This document shows positions 1-12,000 of a stretch of DNA of 64,000 nt, in pieces. The notes beneath the pieces are model-generated. The model worked only from the letters and a program-made list of their open reading frames with translations, did no database searches and was not told the origin of the DNA. A program made the position numbers and the translations under genes. This DNA comes from JAUSPI01 sp964454305 (GTDB taxonomy: Bacteria > Desulfobacterota > Syntrophia > Syntrophales > JADFWA01): the NCBI GenBank assembly GCA_964454305.1, contig CAYVXX010000003.1, positions 1 to 64,000 on the forward strand, given 5' to 3'. How positions within the stretch are numbered: the stretch's first letter is position 1; the number at the start of each line of letters is the position of its first letter.

Positions 1-101
1 GGATTCCCCGGATTCTCTTTTTAGGGGAAAACGTTTATTTGAATTTTACTATTATATTATACGTAAAATGGTTATGCAACATCTCTTTCTGATTCGAACA
101 A

Positions 102-944
102 CTAATCAGTCACTTTTTCAAATATCTGTTTTATTCCTTCCGCACTGCCTAAGGGTATCCCTATATGTTGGGGAGGAACCGAGTAATCTCGAGGGTTTAT
201 TCGAATCAGAGTGCCGCCGTTCGACTGGACTACGTGTTCGGATTTCATCCTGACGGTTGGGACGGATTCCCCTGCGCCCATTTCAACCACCACTAAGTTC
301 ATTTTTTCATCGTATACTCTTTTCAACCATTTTCTCATTCGCCGGCTTTGTTCATCGGTTCTGTGGGGGAGCCAATCCCAGTCGCCAAACATCAGGATAT
401 TGGGTCTGGCAACCATGCCGCAGTCTGCACATTTGGGCAATGGTTCTTCTGCCTTGAACGTATCTTCGTTTACTTCAACCTCTGTCCGGTTTGCATCCCA
501 TATTTTATGACTGCAAACGTTGCTGCATTGAAGATGATGGATTGAACCATGGCACTCTTCTATAAGGTCTTTTTTATAACCGGCTTTCTGGAATTGTCCA
601 TCGACATTAGATGTGAAGACAAAATAACCCCCTATTTTCTGTTCAGCTATTTCCAGAAGCCGGGTAAAACCTTTATGCGGTTCTGTTTTTCTGTAAAGAT
701 TTAACCGGTGCCCATAGAATGCCCAGGCTAATTGGGGGTCGTTGTGAAACCACCTTGGACTTGCCATCTCGACAAAAGATAGCCCAAGTTTGGCAATAGG
801 CGGGTAAGCTTTCCAAAACCCTTTGTTTCCCCTGAAATCGGGCAGCCCTGAATCAACGCCTATGCCTGCTCCTGCAGTGATCAGAACCGCATCTGCATGT
901 TTAAGCGCCAATGCGGCTTTTTTTATATCTTCTTTTATTTTCAT
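102..944 (-). CDS. Sir2-family NAD-dependent protein deacylase
   Basis: A sirtuin of about 280 residues. The N-terminal Rossmann signature GAGIGVDSGLPDFRG, the TSNVDG segment and the catalytic-His context EECHGSIHHLQC are all present. A zinc-ribbon-like set of cysteines follows (C-S-N-V-C, then C-A-D-C). Family knowledge: sirtuins remove acyl groups from lysines with NAD+ and produce O-acyl-ADP-ribose. After the zinc region the NILMFGDWDW stretch differs from the classical VxFGE motif, so this is a divergent bacterial sirtuin and its substrate is unknown. I chose the ATG at 944; an in-frame GTG at 956 would add four residues and neither has a strong ribosome binding site. It is the last gene of a minus-strand run with the thioredoxin-like and cytochrome genes, which may be coincidental. 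Confidence 0.85.
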   Translation of the reverse strand: MKIKEDIKKAALALKHADAVLITAGAGIGVDSGLPDFRGNKGFWKAYPPIAKLGLSFVEMASPRWFHNDPQLAWAFYGHRLNLYRKTEPHKGFTRLLEIAEQKIGGYFVFTSNVDGQFQKAGYKKDLIEECHGSIHHLQCSNVCSHKIWDANRTEVEVNEDTFKAEEPLPKCADCGMVARPNILMFGDWDWLPHRTDEQSRRMRKWLKRVYDEKMNLVVVEMGAGESVPTVRMKSEHVVQSNGGTLIRINPRDYSVPPQHIGIPLGSAEGIKQIFEKVTD

Positions 945-987
945 TGGAGTGAACACACCCGTCCGTACAATCAGGGCAGTTATATGC

Positions 988-1443
988 TTACTTCATTTTG
1001 TGTTTGTCAATCGTCTCTTTAAGATGAGCCACGTATCGTTCTGCTCCTCCTCTTCGGTAACCTGTTGTCCCTACAAAATCTCCATCGGGGCTCAGTATGA
1101 TGATGGTAGGAAAACCGCGAACTTTAAATTTTTCCATTAACTTTCCATTTTCTTCCTTGCGCTTTTTGCTCTGGTATTTTTTACTCGGGAAGTCAATCAA
1201 CACATAAACCAGTTTTTCTTTTGCAAATGTTTTGAATGCCTCATTGCTCAATACTTCTTTCTCCAGTTTTATGCACCACGGACACCAATCTGATCCGCTG
1301 AAGTTGAGTAGAAGATACTTGCCTGAAGTTTTCGCTTCCGATGAAGCTTTTTCAAAATCTTCATTCCGGTTTTCGGCTTGTGCTGCGACGCCAAAGGATA
1401 AAATAATTGTAATCAGAAAACCTGTGATAAAAGCTTTTTTCAT
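988..1443 (-). CDS. Exported thioredoxin-like protein (CPWC)
   Basis: A 151-residue protein with a Sec signal peptide (MKKAF start, hydrophobic core, AQA cleavage-like site around residue 24) followed by a thioredoxin fold. The redox motif CPWC sits in GSDWCPWCIKLEKEV and the cis-proline loop in GFPTIIILSPDG. This arrangement is typical of the DUF255/thioredoxin_7 type of periplasmic thiol:disulfide proteins. The ATG at 1443 is preceded by AGGAG at good spacing, so it is preferred to the GTG nine bases upstream. It lies just downstream of the octahaem cytochrome gene on the same strand, so a role in reducing cytochrome cysteines before haem attachment is plausible but is only inferred from position. 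Confidence 0.82.
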   Translation of the reverse strand: MKKAFITGFLITIILSFGVAAQAENRNEDFEKASSEAKTSGKYLLLNFSGSDWCPWCIKLEKEVLSNEAFKTFAKEKLVYVLIDFPSKKYQSKKRKEENGKLMEKFKVRGFPTIIILSPDGDFVGTTGYRRGGAERYVAHLKETIDKHKMK

Positions 1444-1494
1444 TGCGCACACTCCTTTAGTAATTTTACAGATTGATATTATAATGCCATTTTT

Positions 1495-3126
1495 CTATTG
1501 TTCAGTTAAATCTTCAATTTCTTCCGGGCTGTAACCAAGGGATTTAAAATCCAGTCGCCCGCCTGCTTTTATATGGCAATCTTTGCATGTTAAAGCGTCT
1601 TTAGCCGGGGCGATACTATGGAACTGCTGGAAGTACATGGGAGACTTTCTTATTATGGCAGAACCATAACGTCCGTTTTGCCATTGATGCAACTGTTTTA
1701 GCGTGGTGTCCTTTTTTCCTTTACCGCCGGCGCGTGCCACGAATGCTTTTGGGACAGGGTGGCCATTCAAATATCCATGAGGATCATCCAGGACTTCAGT
1801 GGTGGTCCCGTCATCAAAAAGTATCGTTTCAACTACTGAAAATGGTGTAATACGGCTGTTGTTATCTTCACGACTTCCTGTCGGGTGTGGAATCTCGGTA
1901 CACAGGACATCAGGATTATACCAGGCATATACGGGCTTAAAACCGGCTTTTTTCATGATCTTGTAGCAGTCCACCATATCGTTTATCTGCTGGTTCATCT
2001 TTTCAGGTGTCGCCATTCCAAAAAGCTTGGCAATCGGCATCATCCATTGATATTGCTTCATCATTTTTTCCATATCCATTCCCGGGAGCCAGTTGATCTG
2101 TTTTGCACCAGGGTATGTTTTCGGGATATGACAGACCTCGCACGTAATTCTATGCAAGTGTTCATTCAAAGCATCTTTGTTTGTACCTTCATGTGGTTCA
2201 TCGCCATGACATTCCATACAGGTTTTCATGGTTCCGCGTAATTCAGGTGTGCCTATTGCGTCGAGTATTTTACCTTTTCCAATCTGATGATTTTTTGTAA
2301 TGTGACATTCCTGACACCTTATTCCGGCGGCATAATGAACGTCAGTAGGACTACCCTTGAAAAGGCCGTATCGAGTACCCCGTTTGCCGTTTGTACGCCA
2401 ATGGCAGAAATTACAATTGTCCGGAGTCGGCTTTCCGACACGAAGTTCCACCCCTTCCATAGCTTTTACTGCGATATCGGACAGATCAAGCTTTTTCATG
2501 TTTCCACCCACTTTTGCCCCGGCCATCATTAAGGAGGAAAGACGCGCGCCGTTGCTCAATACCATTTTGCCATGCTTATCTATACCCGCGGGTGACCTGC
2601 CCAAGCCCTGTCCGCCCTTGTAACCGCTCTTTTGGTGGCATATAAGGCAGTCAACGTCCATCCCGTACGGCTTTAATACTCCGCCTCCGGGATGGCACTG
2701 AGCGCAGAAAATAGCTTCCATCTGCCGCCAGTGTTTCTCAGGTTCAGCCGTCCGGTCAAGATTGGAGAGCGGGTACCATCGAGTATACATACCTGTATCT
2801 ACAGCTTTTGAAGGATCGTAAGCAATTTTACCGTCTTTTGTGATTCGTCCCTGATGCACATGGTAACTGTTGCTTATTTCCCTGTATTCTTTCTGATGAC
2901 AGGCGTAACAAGCCTCAGATCCCTTGTAACTACCGAGCTGTCTGAAAACGCGGCTGTGCATCTCTTCAATGCGAAGCTCTTCTTCGTTTGATTGAAAGGT
3001 GACGGGAGCGAGTCCCGGTATAGCAATCTGTTTTTTGGAAACACAAGTGACAATCAGGAAGAAGGAGAAAATACAGAAAAACAGAAAAAAACTTGTTTTA
3101 GTTTGTTTCTTCATAGTCGTCCTCAT
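1495..3126 (-). CDS. Octahaem c-type cytochrome, exported
   Basis: A 543-residue protein with eight CXXCH haem-binding motifs in order: CYACH, CAQCH, CLICH, CNFCH, CQECH, CMECH, CEVCH and CKDCH. The N-terminus is a signal sequence or lipoprotein-like anchor (hydrophobic stretch ending in LIVTC; Thr at -1 makes it a non-canonical lipobox). The spacing of the haems and the length of the C-terminal part recall the octahaem tetrathionate reductase/hydroxylamine-oxidoreductase-like families, but I cannot assign a substrate. It would carry electrons in the periplasm. The first ATG overlaps the stop of the upstream phytase gene (ATGA), implying translational coupling; the second ATG at 3114 has a GAGGA site and may be the real start. 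Confidence 0.85.
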   Translation of the reverse strand: MRTTMKKQTKTSFFLFFCIFSFFLIVTCVSKKQIAIPGLAPVTFQSNEEELRIEEMHSRVFRQLGSYKGSEACYACHQKEYREISNSYHVHQGRITKDGKIAYDPSKAVDTGMYTRWYPLSNLDRTAEPEKHWRQMEAIFCAQCHPGGGVLKPYGMDVDCLICHQKSGYKGGQGLGRSPAGIDKHGKMVLSNGARLSSLMMAGAKVGGNMKKLDLSDIAVKAMEGVELRVGKPTPDNCNFCHWRTNGKRGTRYGLFKGSPTDVHYAAGIRCQECHITKNHQIGKGKILDAIGTPELRGTMKTCMECHGDEPHEGTNKDALNEHLHRITCEVCHIPKTYPGAKQINWLPGMDMEKMMKQYQWMMPIAKLFGMATPEKMNQQINDMVDCYKIMKKAGFKPVYAWYNPDVLCTEIPHPTGSREDNNSRITPFSVVETILFDDGTTTEVLDDPHGYLNGHPVPKAFVARAGGKGKKDTTLKQLHQWQNGRYGSAIIRKSPMYFQQFHSIAPAKDALTCKDCHIKAGGRLDFKSLGYSPEEIEDLTEQ

Positions 3127-4271
3127 TTAGAAATGTTCGATGTTTCTCTCCGGGGATTCCATGATACATCTGCTTTAAGATTTAACGCCCCGGCAATCGA
3201 TTCCCATGGTGTCACCAGGACGGGGCAACGGTTGCTGCCTTTCTGATCAGTGTGACAAACAAATAAACCTTTGGGAAACCTGCTGATACCGAGACAAACA
3301 TTAGTCACATCGATTCCATCTGTATGTATCGCACCATCAATATGGAAGGTTCCAAGGAACGTATCTTCTTTTCCAAGTTGATAGACTTTAACGGAGTTTC
3401 GTGACTGATTTGAAACCATCAAATAACCTTCTTTAGCATGTGATTTATAAATAGCAAGACCTTCTACATCAGACATCAAACCGTTCTTCCATGTTTTTAT
3501 TATAAGTTCTCCCGGCGTTGGCTCACCCGGTTCAGCACCGACTTTCCAGACACCTGTATCTTCCTGGGCAATGTAAAGGGCACATGATTCATCGTCAGCA
3601 ACGGCACCTTCACAGCCGGACAGATCCCACTGGCGAATTTTCCTTCCGGTTATCTTACCTTTGCCATCGTCGAACAACTCAAACTGTTCAATCCCGTCTT
3701 TGCCTTTGGTCTCCGCGGTCTTGATAAAATAAAATTTATCTGTTTTCTGGCTGTGATACAACGTACCGCCGACTCCTTTGCCCGTAAGAATCGAGTTGTC
3801 ATCGACCCTTCTTAATAGGCGAGTTTTCGGTTCTACGGCAAAAACGATGATCCTATGTCCGTTTTTTCGCTGCAGATATGCCACTATATCTACTTTTCCA
3901 CCTCCAAGCGGAAAACCGTACCTGACATCAATGTTTCCGGGTTTCGGCATTGATAATACCTGAAGAACTCTGCCCTCAAGATCATACACAAAAACCTTTT
4001 CCGCTTCCTTGTCCGCGGTGATGATGACACTTTTCGAAGGTTCTGCGGGATGAATCCAGACACACATATCATCCTGGTCGATGGAACCCTCGGCAAGCAG
4101 CTTCATCGTAGGCTTTACTGTGTTGATAGTTTCCGGGTGAAAGAGATACCATGTAAATGAGAGATGGGTGAGTGCAATAAAAAACAGGACAACCAGGAGA
4201 CGTTTAACGTTTCTGGAACTGAAGAATTTTTTATAAATTACGTGATAACTGCCCATAACCTGTTCACTCAT
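3123..4271 (-). CDS. Beta-propeller phytase-like protein
   Basis: A 382-residue protein with an N-terminal membrane anchor or signal (hydrophobic residues about 24-43) and then a region matching the beta-propeller (3-phytase) family. The segment DQDDMCVWIHP followed by a VYDLEGR blade and NIDVRYGF parallels the DADDPAIW, YSLEG and NVDIRYDF blocks of Bacillus phytase. Later blades carry the acidic CEGAVADDE and SDVEGLAIY repeats. Family knowledge: these calcium-dependent enzymes dephosphorylate myo-inositol hexakisphosphate outside the cytoplasm. It overlaps the cytochrome gene by four bases and probably heads that operon. Inositol release may be relevant to the inositol-phosphate genes near 54 kb, but they are 50 kb away. 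I did not check every calcium ligand. Confidence 0.75.
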   Translation of the reverse strand: MSEQVMGSYHVIYKKFFSSRNVKRLLVVLFFIALTHLSFTWYLFHPETINTVKPTMKLLAEGSIDQDDMCVWIHPAEPSKSVIITADKEAEKVFVYDLEGRVLQVLSMPKPGNIDVRYGFPLGGGKVDIVAYLQRKNGHRIIVFAVEPKTRLLRRVDDNSILTGKGVGGTLYHSQKTDKFYFIKTAETKGKDGIEQFELFDDGKGKITGRKIRQWDLSGCEGAVADDESCALYIAQEDTGVWKVGAEPGEPTPGELIIKTWKNGLMSDVEGLAIYKSHAKEGYLMVSNQSRNSVKVYQLGKEDTFLGTFHIDGAIHTDGIDVTNVCLGISRFPKGLFVCHTDQKGSNRCPVLVTPWESIAGALNLKADVSWNPRRETSNISK

Positions 4272-4773
4272 TCCGGGATAACTAAAACATTACCCGCAGC
4301 GACTCAGCAAAGCTGTACCGCTATCCACCGGAGTGAAAGTTGGATGAGAGGCAAGCAGTGTCAATGCCTCAAGATATATCTGGTCATTATCATAACTCCC
4401 TCTTGTGCCTCAATAATATGCTCACAAACTCTTTAAAAATCTCTCATGCAAAACGTAATAAGTGTTGCGAGCCGTTTATCGCCACGAACAGTCTTTCGGG
4501 AAAAGCCGCGGTTTTTTTCGGAGGAGTTGTTGACCTGTTATTTGGCACATATGTTTTTAATATTGCATTTACAGGTAAAAATCTCAAACTATTCTTTAAA
4601 AACAAGGATTATGTCCCCACCATTTTCCAACAGAAAAATATTCGCGGTTTTTTACCGTTTCTGTTGATTTCTGAATGATCACGTAATTTAATTTTCATTG
4701 AAATTACGCTGATCTGCTGATAGACAATAATTTATTTAAAACATTTTTCTGATATTCCATATGGAGATATTTT
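4272..4773. other. Intergenic region, divergent promoters expected
   Basis: This stretch of about 500 bases separates the minus-strand phytase gene from the plus-strand GNAT/polyketide operon. The second half (about 4540-4740) is AT-rich with several A/T runs, which suits a promoter for the biosynthetic operon. I see no convincing coding sequence; short open frames here have no ribosome binding site or recognisable content. Confidence 0.4.
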
Positions 4774-5913
4774 ATGACGGGCAACATGAAGAAGATCGAA
4801 GTTGTTCCGATTCCGAACAGGAAAAAAGATATCAAGCAATTTGTCCTGTTTTCATGGAAAATATACAAAGATAATTCATATTGGGTTCCGCCCATCATAT
4901 CTGACCAGATGAAGTTCATCACCCAAGGCAGCTATCACGATACCGGTGTAATACAAGCTTTTATGGCCTATCGAAATGGAGACCCTGTAGGTCGCATTAT
5001 CGCACATTATGACACACGATATAATGCATTATTTCAAAAAGCCCGGGGATGTATTGGTTTCTTCGAATGTGTCGATGACAAAGAGGTGTCAAGGGCGCTA
5101 TTCGACACATCCCGAAAATGGCTGGTCGAAAAGGGAATGAATGAAATGTACGGGCCGCTGAATTTCACGAATTATGACGCATCCGGGCTGTTAATGGACG
5201 ACTATGAAAACGACACAGCCCTGGAATTGAATTATAACCTCCCCTATTATACCGAACTCTTTGAAGACTATGGTTTTCATAAGGTGATTGACTGGTATGC
5301 TTATAGATTTACTCGCGATCAGGATCTGCCGGATATAGCGTATAGATTAAAAGAAAGAATAATTAACAACAGATCGGGAATCCGTTTTCGAAACGCAGAT
5401 TTTAAAAATTATTGGGAAGAAGCCCGCAGTATGCTTGGAGTGTTTAACAAGGCATGGGAAGAAAACTGGGGGCACCTGCCGCTGACGGAACGTCAATGGC
5501 ACCATTATGCAAAGGAAGTAAAAACGGTGGCAAAACCCGAATTTGTCATGTTGGCTGAAAAAGAAGGTCAGGTCATAGGGTACATATTGGCCGTTCCCGA
5601 TGTTAATCAGGTTCTAAAGCGCATAAACGGTCGACTATTTCCGTTTGGACTATTCAAAATAATATTGGGATTGAGGAAGATAAACAGGATTAAAATATAT
5701 CATATGGGGGTCTTGCCAAAATTTCGAAAACAGGGTATTGAAACTTTGTTCATTCTCGAAATCTACGAACGGGCGAAAAAAAAGGGGTATAAAGAAGCCG
5801 ATATATCACTCGTTGTAGAAAACAATACGAGCCTTATCCGACTTCTTGATAGATTCGGAGCGGAACGTTATAAAACTTACCGTCACTTCACCAAGTCTAT
5901 TGCCGTGAGATAA
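4774..5913 (+). CDS. GNAT-fold acyltransferase, candidate ceramide synthase
   Basis: A 379-residue protein of the large GNAT-type family with the N-terminal signature WVPPIISDQM near residue 38 and a C-terminal acetyltransferase core (YHMGVLPKFRKQGIETLFIL, the acyl-CoA-binding loop, then LVVENNTSLIRLLDRFGAERYKTYRHF). A GGAG site lies about eight bases before the ATG. It is the first gene of the operon with the polyketide-AONS synthase and the KDSR-like reductase. Established knowledge: the bacterial ceramide synthase of Caulobacter belongs to the GNAT superfamily and has a similar size. N-acylation of a sphingoid base is therefore the most economical role here, but it is inferred from context. 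A different N- or O-acylation is possible. Confidence 0.7.
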   Translation: MTGNMKKIEVVPIPNRKKDIKQFVLFSWKIYKDNSYWVPPIISDQMKFITQGSYHDTGVIQAFMAYRNGDPVGRIIAHYDTRYNALFQKARGCIGFFECVDDKEVSRALFDTSRKWLVEKGMNEMYGPLNFTNYDASGLLMDDYENDTALELNYNLPYYTELFEDYGFHKVIDWYAYRFTRDQDLPDIAYRLKERIINNRSGIRFRNADFKNYWEEARSMLGVFNKAWEENWGHLPLTERQWHHYAKEVKTVAKPEFVMLAEKEGQVIGYILAVPDVNQVLKRINGRLFPFGLFKIILGLRKINRIKIYHMGVLPKFRKQGIETLFILEIYERAKKKGYKEADISLVVENNTSLIRLLDRFGAERYKTYRHFTKSIAVR

Positions 5914-6053
5914 AAGAGCTTTATCGACAGACCGGAGAGTTTGTCTGATGAGATCCTTTTTATCGGGAAGGTATTCCCTATATTTTTTGATTGAGCTTCG
6001 ATCTTTTTCCTGACTCGTTTTTCCACTGCCCTTATTATGGGGAGAATTAAGAT

Positions 6054-9000
6054 ATGATATCTCATGAAGAAGTCACGCTAAAAGATACAACAGGGCACAT
6101 CGCCATTGTCGGCATAGGGTGCCGTTTCCCCGGCGGGATTTCTTCACCGGCGTCTTTCTGGGACTTTCTGTGCAGCGGTGGAGACGGTATTTCCCATGTG
6201 CCCGCCGATCGTTGGGACATAAAAACTTTCTATCATCCTGACAGAGAGAAGAAGGGAAAGGTCTACACTCAAAAAGGCGGCTTCTTAAGCGAGATAGACC
6301 GGTTTGACCCTCAATTCTTCGGCATCTCGCCACGAGAGGCTTCCCATATGGATCCGCAGCAGCGGCTACTCCTGGAAGTTACATGGGAGGCTCTTGAAGA
6401 CGGTGGAATGGTTCCTGAGAAACTGGCGGGGACAAACGTTGGCGTGTTTGTCGGACTTTTCATGCACGATTACGAGAATATCCATACCGCCGCCACCGAA
6501 CATGCACTGTATGATCCCCATTCGGTAACGGGAATGTCTACCACGATTGCCGCCAACCGTCTTTCCTATGTCTTCGACTTCAGAGGACCGAGCATGGTGA
6601 TTGATACAGCCTGCTCTTCATCATTAGTTGCCGTTCATCTGGCATGCCGGAGCCTGCGGGAAAAGGAAACATCGCTTGCCGTGGCCGGCGGCGTAAACGT
6701 ATTGATCAAACCGGAGATTGTCATGACCCTCTGTCAGGCTTCCATGCTCTCGCCGGACGGATACTGTAAAAGTTTTGACGCCCGGGCAAATGGATATGCC
6801 CGATCAGAGGGCGCAGGCGTCGTCGTTATGAAACGACTGACCGATGCACTGGCCGACGGTGACCCCATATATGCCGTTATTCGAGGGAGCGCGGTTAACC
6901 AGGACGGGCGCAGTGAAGGGATCACCGTGCCGAGTGGTGATGCACAGAAGGCAGTTGTTCAAGAGGCGCTCCGGACAGCCGGCGTTGCACCCCACACTGT
7001 AAGTTACGTCGAGGCCCACGGGACGGGCACCCCGGTGGGCGATCTTATCGAAGCGGAGGCCCTCGGTACGATCCTTTCGAAAGGACGATCCAACGAAAAC
7101 CGCTGCATTGTCGGTTCCGTGAAGAGCAACATCGGTCATACCGAGTCCGCCGCGGGCGTCGCAAGTCTGATCAAGGTTGCCCTGATGCTGCGACATCACC
7201 GGATACCGCCGAACCTCCACTTTGAAACACCTAATCCCGAAATACAATTCGACCGGTTGAAACTGAGAGTGCCTACGTCACTGGAGACGTGGACAATTGA
7301 AGGTAACGCTCCACGGATTGCCGGTATCAACTCCTTCGGTTTCGGCGGGACAAATGCCCATGTCGTTCTCCAGGAGTTTGATGGTCCCGTAACTCCTGAT
7401 ACCGCAAAGTCGGACAGCTCTAAAAATGCCATATGCCTGGTGCCTCTCTCGGCAAACAGCCAAGAAGCCCTGCGTGAACTTGCACGCCGGCATTATGAAA
7501 TGCTCGTGTCTGATACGTCCGGCAGTATGACCCTTTATGACCTCGGATTTACCGCATCACTGTGCAGGGGACACCATTCGAAACGTATGACAATCGCGGC
7601 CCGTTCTCTGGAGGATTATCGGGAACATCTCGAAGCCTTTTTAAGAGGCGAGAGACGTCCCGGTTTATCTCTCGGTAGCGCGCGGCACGGTACGAAGCCG
7701 AAGATTGCCTTTGTGTTTTCGGGTATGGGGCAGCAGTGGTGGGCAATGGGTCGGCGGTTACTGGAAGAGGAGCCGGTATTCAGAAACATTATTGATGAGT
7801 GCGATGCCCTGTTCGGGCGACACACCGGGGAATGGTCGTTGATTGGTATCCTGACTGCCGACGAGGATCAATCGAATATTGATGAAACCATGTTTGCCCA
7901 GCCGTCTATCTTTTCCATTCAGGTAGCGCTCGCCGGTTTGTTACGTTCCCGGGGCATCGTGCCTGATGCGATCGTTGGGCACAGCGTGGGAGAGATCGCC
8001 GCGGCTTATACAGCGGGTGCGCTCACCCTTGAAGATGCCGTAAAAGTCTGTTATCACCGCAGTCGTCTGCAGCATACACTTGCAGGGCGCGGCGCCATGC
8101 TCGCAGTAGGCCTTTCGGCGGAGGATGTCGAAAAGCGTTTCGATGTTTTGCTTCAGGATGTCTCCATGGCGGCGTTCAACAGCCCGAACTCTGTGACCCT
8201 TTCCGGCGATAAAAAGACTCTTGAAGAGATTGCGGCTGTACTGGAAGCCGAGAAGGTATTTGGCCGGTTTCTTAAGGTGGATGTGCCGTATCATAGTCCC
8301 TCAATGGATCCTGTCCTTCAGGATCTGGAGGATTCCCTCAGAACGATCACGCCCCATCCTGTTTCCGCGATTCTTGTCTCGACTGTTACGGGTAAGACCA
8401 TTGATGGACAAGATATGAACGGTGGGTACTGGTGCCTTAACGCGAGGGAACCGATCCTGTTTCAAGAAGCGATGGATGAACTGGTACGTCATGGATGTGA
8501 TCTTTTTGTAGAGATCGGCGCCCACCCGGTTCTATCTGCCTCCATTATGGAATGTCTTGACAGTGCAGGGATCAAAGGAATTGTGGTTCCTACTCTTCGA
8601 CGCGCGCATGATGAGGAGATTTCCATAGCAAGAGTTGCGGGAGAGCTCTACTGCAGCGGTTACCATCTCGACTGGAGAGAAAGATACGCCGGCGAAGGGA
8701 GATTCATAAAGCTTCCCACCTATCCATGGCAGAAAGAGCATTACTGGACGGAATCGGAGGAGTCGCGACAGGCACGTACCGGGGAAGGGATGCTATCCGT
8801 CAGGATGGGGGTGGGGCCTAAAGCCCACCCGCTTCTCGGTGGCAGGCTGGCGGCGGCTCTGCCGACATGGAGTGCCTCCATCGATCTCGAAGACCTGAAT
8901 TATCTAAGAGATCACATGATCCAGGGTTCTATGGTGTTCCCCGGTGCGGGATATGTGGAGATGGCCCTCGCAGGGGCCCGGCAAATCAACGGTTATGGTT

Positions 9001-12000
9001 CGTATGTCCTGGAATCCGTCTCATTTACAGCCCCCCTTATTTTACGGGGCGAGGCGTCACCCATTGTTCAGTTCGTCATGGAGGGTGATGAAACCTTCTC
9101 CGTTTACAGCAAGTCTGCCGATGACAAACAAAGCTGGGTTAAACATGCCGGCGGAAAACTGCGACCGAACGGAAGAGAAGAAACGCTTCAAACAATTTCC
9201 GTATCGGGGATCAGGAAACGATGCAGTGAAGAAATACCGGTTGAGACTTTCTATAATCGTTTTCGAAGCCTCGGTCTCGACTACGGGCCTGCATTTCGGA
9301 ACATCAAAACCATATATACGGGTGAAAGGGAGTCTCTCGGTATGATCGAGACAAACACCGACACTGACGGAGATGAAAAAACCTATTATCTCCATCCGGC
9401 TACCCTTGATGCCTGTTTCCAGCTCCTCGGAGTGCTCTCCCCCGGCGGGACCTTTCTTCCCGTGGGGATCGACAGGATAAGCACCTGGTCACGTCCAAAC
9501 GGACAGATATGGGGGCATGCCCGCCTCGTTGAACAGAGCGGACGCAGGATCAGGGGCGATATCTCCCTTCTTGATGATTCGGGGAATATCCTTGTAGAAA
9601 TTAAGGGGCTTCGCTGTCGCAATATAGAAGAGACGTCGGCGGAATTCCTCGACGACCTCCTGTATCAGTATGAATGGCGTTTGACACCTCTGGGTGGTGG
9701 TGAGTCGTCATACCGTGACGCCCGCTATTTGCCGGCTCCGGGTCGAATAAAGGCGGGGCTTGAACCTGTCCTGAAGGAAATCCTCGAGATGTATTCCCGG
9801 AAGGAATACTACAGCGTCATCGAACCGAAGCTGAACGCTCTTTGCACGGCATATATTGTGGAAGGCATGCGAACCCTCGGCTTTCAATTCGGCGGTCAGG
9901 AACCCTTCACCACTGAAGAGTTTTGCAGCCGTTTCGGCATTGCATTGCAACATGGAAAGCTGTGTGAACGATTACTGTCCATGCTGGCGAAAGAGGGGTG
10001 GCTCAGCGGCAACGGCCGAGAATGGAAAGTTGGAAAGAAACGAAAAGCGACGTCGCCGCAGAAACTCTGGAACGCTCTGATGACGGAACACCCCGAATGC
10101 CAGGCGGAGTTGATACTGATCGACCGGTGCGGATCGAAACTTGTCGAGGTCCTCCGCGGTGATGAAGATCCTCTGGGACTGATTTTTGAACCGGGATCGA
10201 CCGTGGCGGAACACCTGTATTATCATTCACCGACAATGAGAATATACAACCGGCTGTTGCGGGAGCTGATGTTGACCGTACTTGATCATCTCCCGGAGGG
10301 ACAGACAATCCGAATCCTGGAAGTTGGTGCAGGTACCGGTGCGGTAACCTCCTTTCTACTTCCCATCCTTCATGGGCGACAGGCAGAATACGTGTTTACC
10401 GATATATCGAAAACACTCATCAACGCCGCCCAGGAAGCATTCAGGGAATACCCTTTCGTTGAGTTTCGGCAGCTCGATATCGAAAAGGACCCTGTTGAGC
10501 AGGGGTTCGACCCGCACTCGTTCGACCTTGTCATAGCATCCGATGTGGTTCATGCAACGGAGAACCTGCACAGGACGCTGGACAACATCAAGCCCCTTCT
10601 GGCATCGGACGGCCTCGTAATGATGCTGGAGCTCACCAATCCGTCCTACCTGTTTGACCTGATATTCGGTATGCTCGACGGGTGGTGGCTTTTCTCCGAT
10701 TACGACCTGCGTCCCGATCACGCGACAATGCCCCGGGCAGGCTGGGAAAATGTTCTCACTCGATGCGGTTTTTCCGATATTGTCATGATAGACGATCACA
10801 TTGATGATCACGCACCGACACAATCGATAATTGTTACAAGAGGACCATCGATTGAGCCGCCCCTCACGGAGGGAGAGATCGGGATTTCGAAAGAAACATC
10901 TTCTCAAACGAAGCGACCCTGGTTGATTCTTGCTGACGAGTCAGGTATTTATCAGCAGCTAACCGTAATACTTGAAGAAAAAGGCATTTTACCTTCAATT
11001 ATTAAAAGGGGAGATTCGTTTAAAGAAGTCGCACCCCGGTGTTTTACAATTCGTCCCAATGAGCCGGATGACGTCGAGCAGGCCATAGGCGCTCTGTGTC
11101 CTGACGGGGAATCATCGCCCGTAATTATCAATCTATGGAACGCAGAACCAGGCGATACGGTAATGACCGGGCAATTATTGGAAGATACAGTTACAAACGC
11201 CTGCATGGAGGTTGCCGGGTTCGTTCAGGCACTCAGCAAAAGACCATGGGAAACCGTTCCTGATTTCTGGCTTGTGACCGGAGGGACACACCCGATAGGA
11301 AGTAACAGCGATATCGCATTGAATCAGACACCTCTCTGGGGATTCGGCCGCGTGATCATCACCGAACATCCGAATATACGCCTCCGTCTTGTCGATCTGA
11401 GCCGGGTTCCGTCTGAAAGAGAACTGGTGAATTTCTGCGAGGAACTCCTTTCCGATAATAGTGAGGACGAGATTGCTCTTCGCGGGAGCGATAGATATGT
11501 GCACCGCCTTGTGCAGACAACCGGCTGCAGCCGTCCCGATCCTGATGACGACTCTTTTACTCTTCACAAGACCCGGGCCAAATCTTCAAAGGATTTTTTG
11601 GTTATCGAGGCACAGCGGCACGTGCCCGGACCCGGGGAGGTCGAGCTTAAGGTATATGCCACGGGGCTCAATTTTAAAGATGTGGCCAAGGTATCAGGGC
11701 TCCTTGATGATCTTGACGACGATACTCTCTTTTCGCTCGGGATGGAAGCCTCCGGTGTTATTCTCCGTGTCGGGGAAGGAGTAAAGAATATAAAAGCGGG
11801 CGACAGTGTAATGGGGCTTGTTCAAACAGGTTTTTCAAATTATATCGTCACCGACGCGTATGGTCTTGTTCCGAAACCCGATCATCTTACCTTTGAACAG
11901 GCGGCAGGGATTCCCCTTACTTTCATGACGGCATTTCATGCTCTGCATTCTCTGGCGCGGATTCGCGAAGGAGAACGTATACTTGTTCATACGGGTTCCG

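Noticed and set aside
10003..10308. Long open frames antisense to the polyketide synthase gene
   Set aside because: They are shadows of a GC-rich coding frame, lack start signals and share no resemblance to known proteins.
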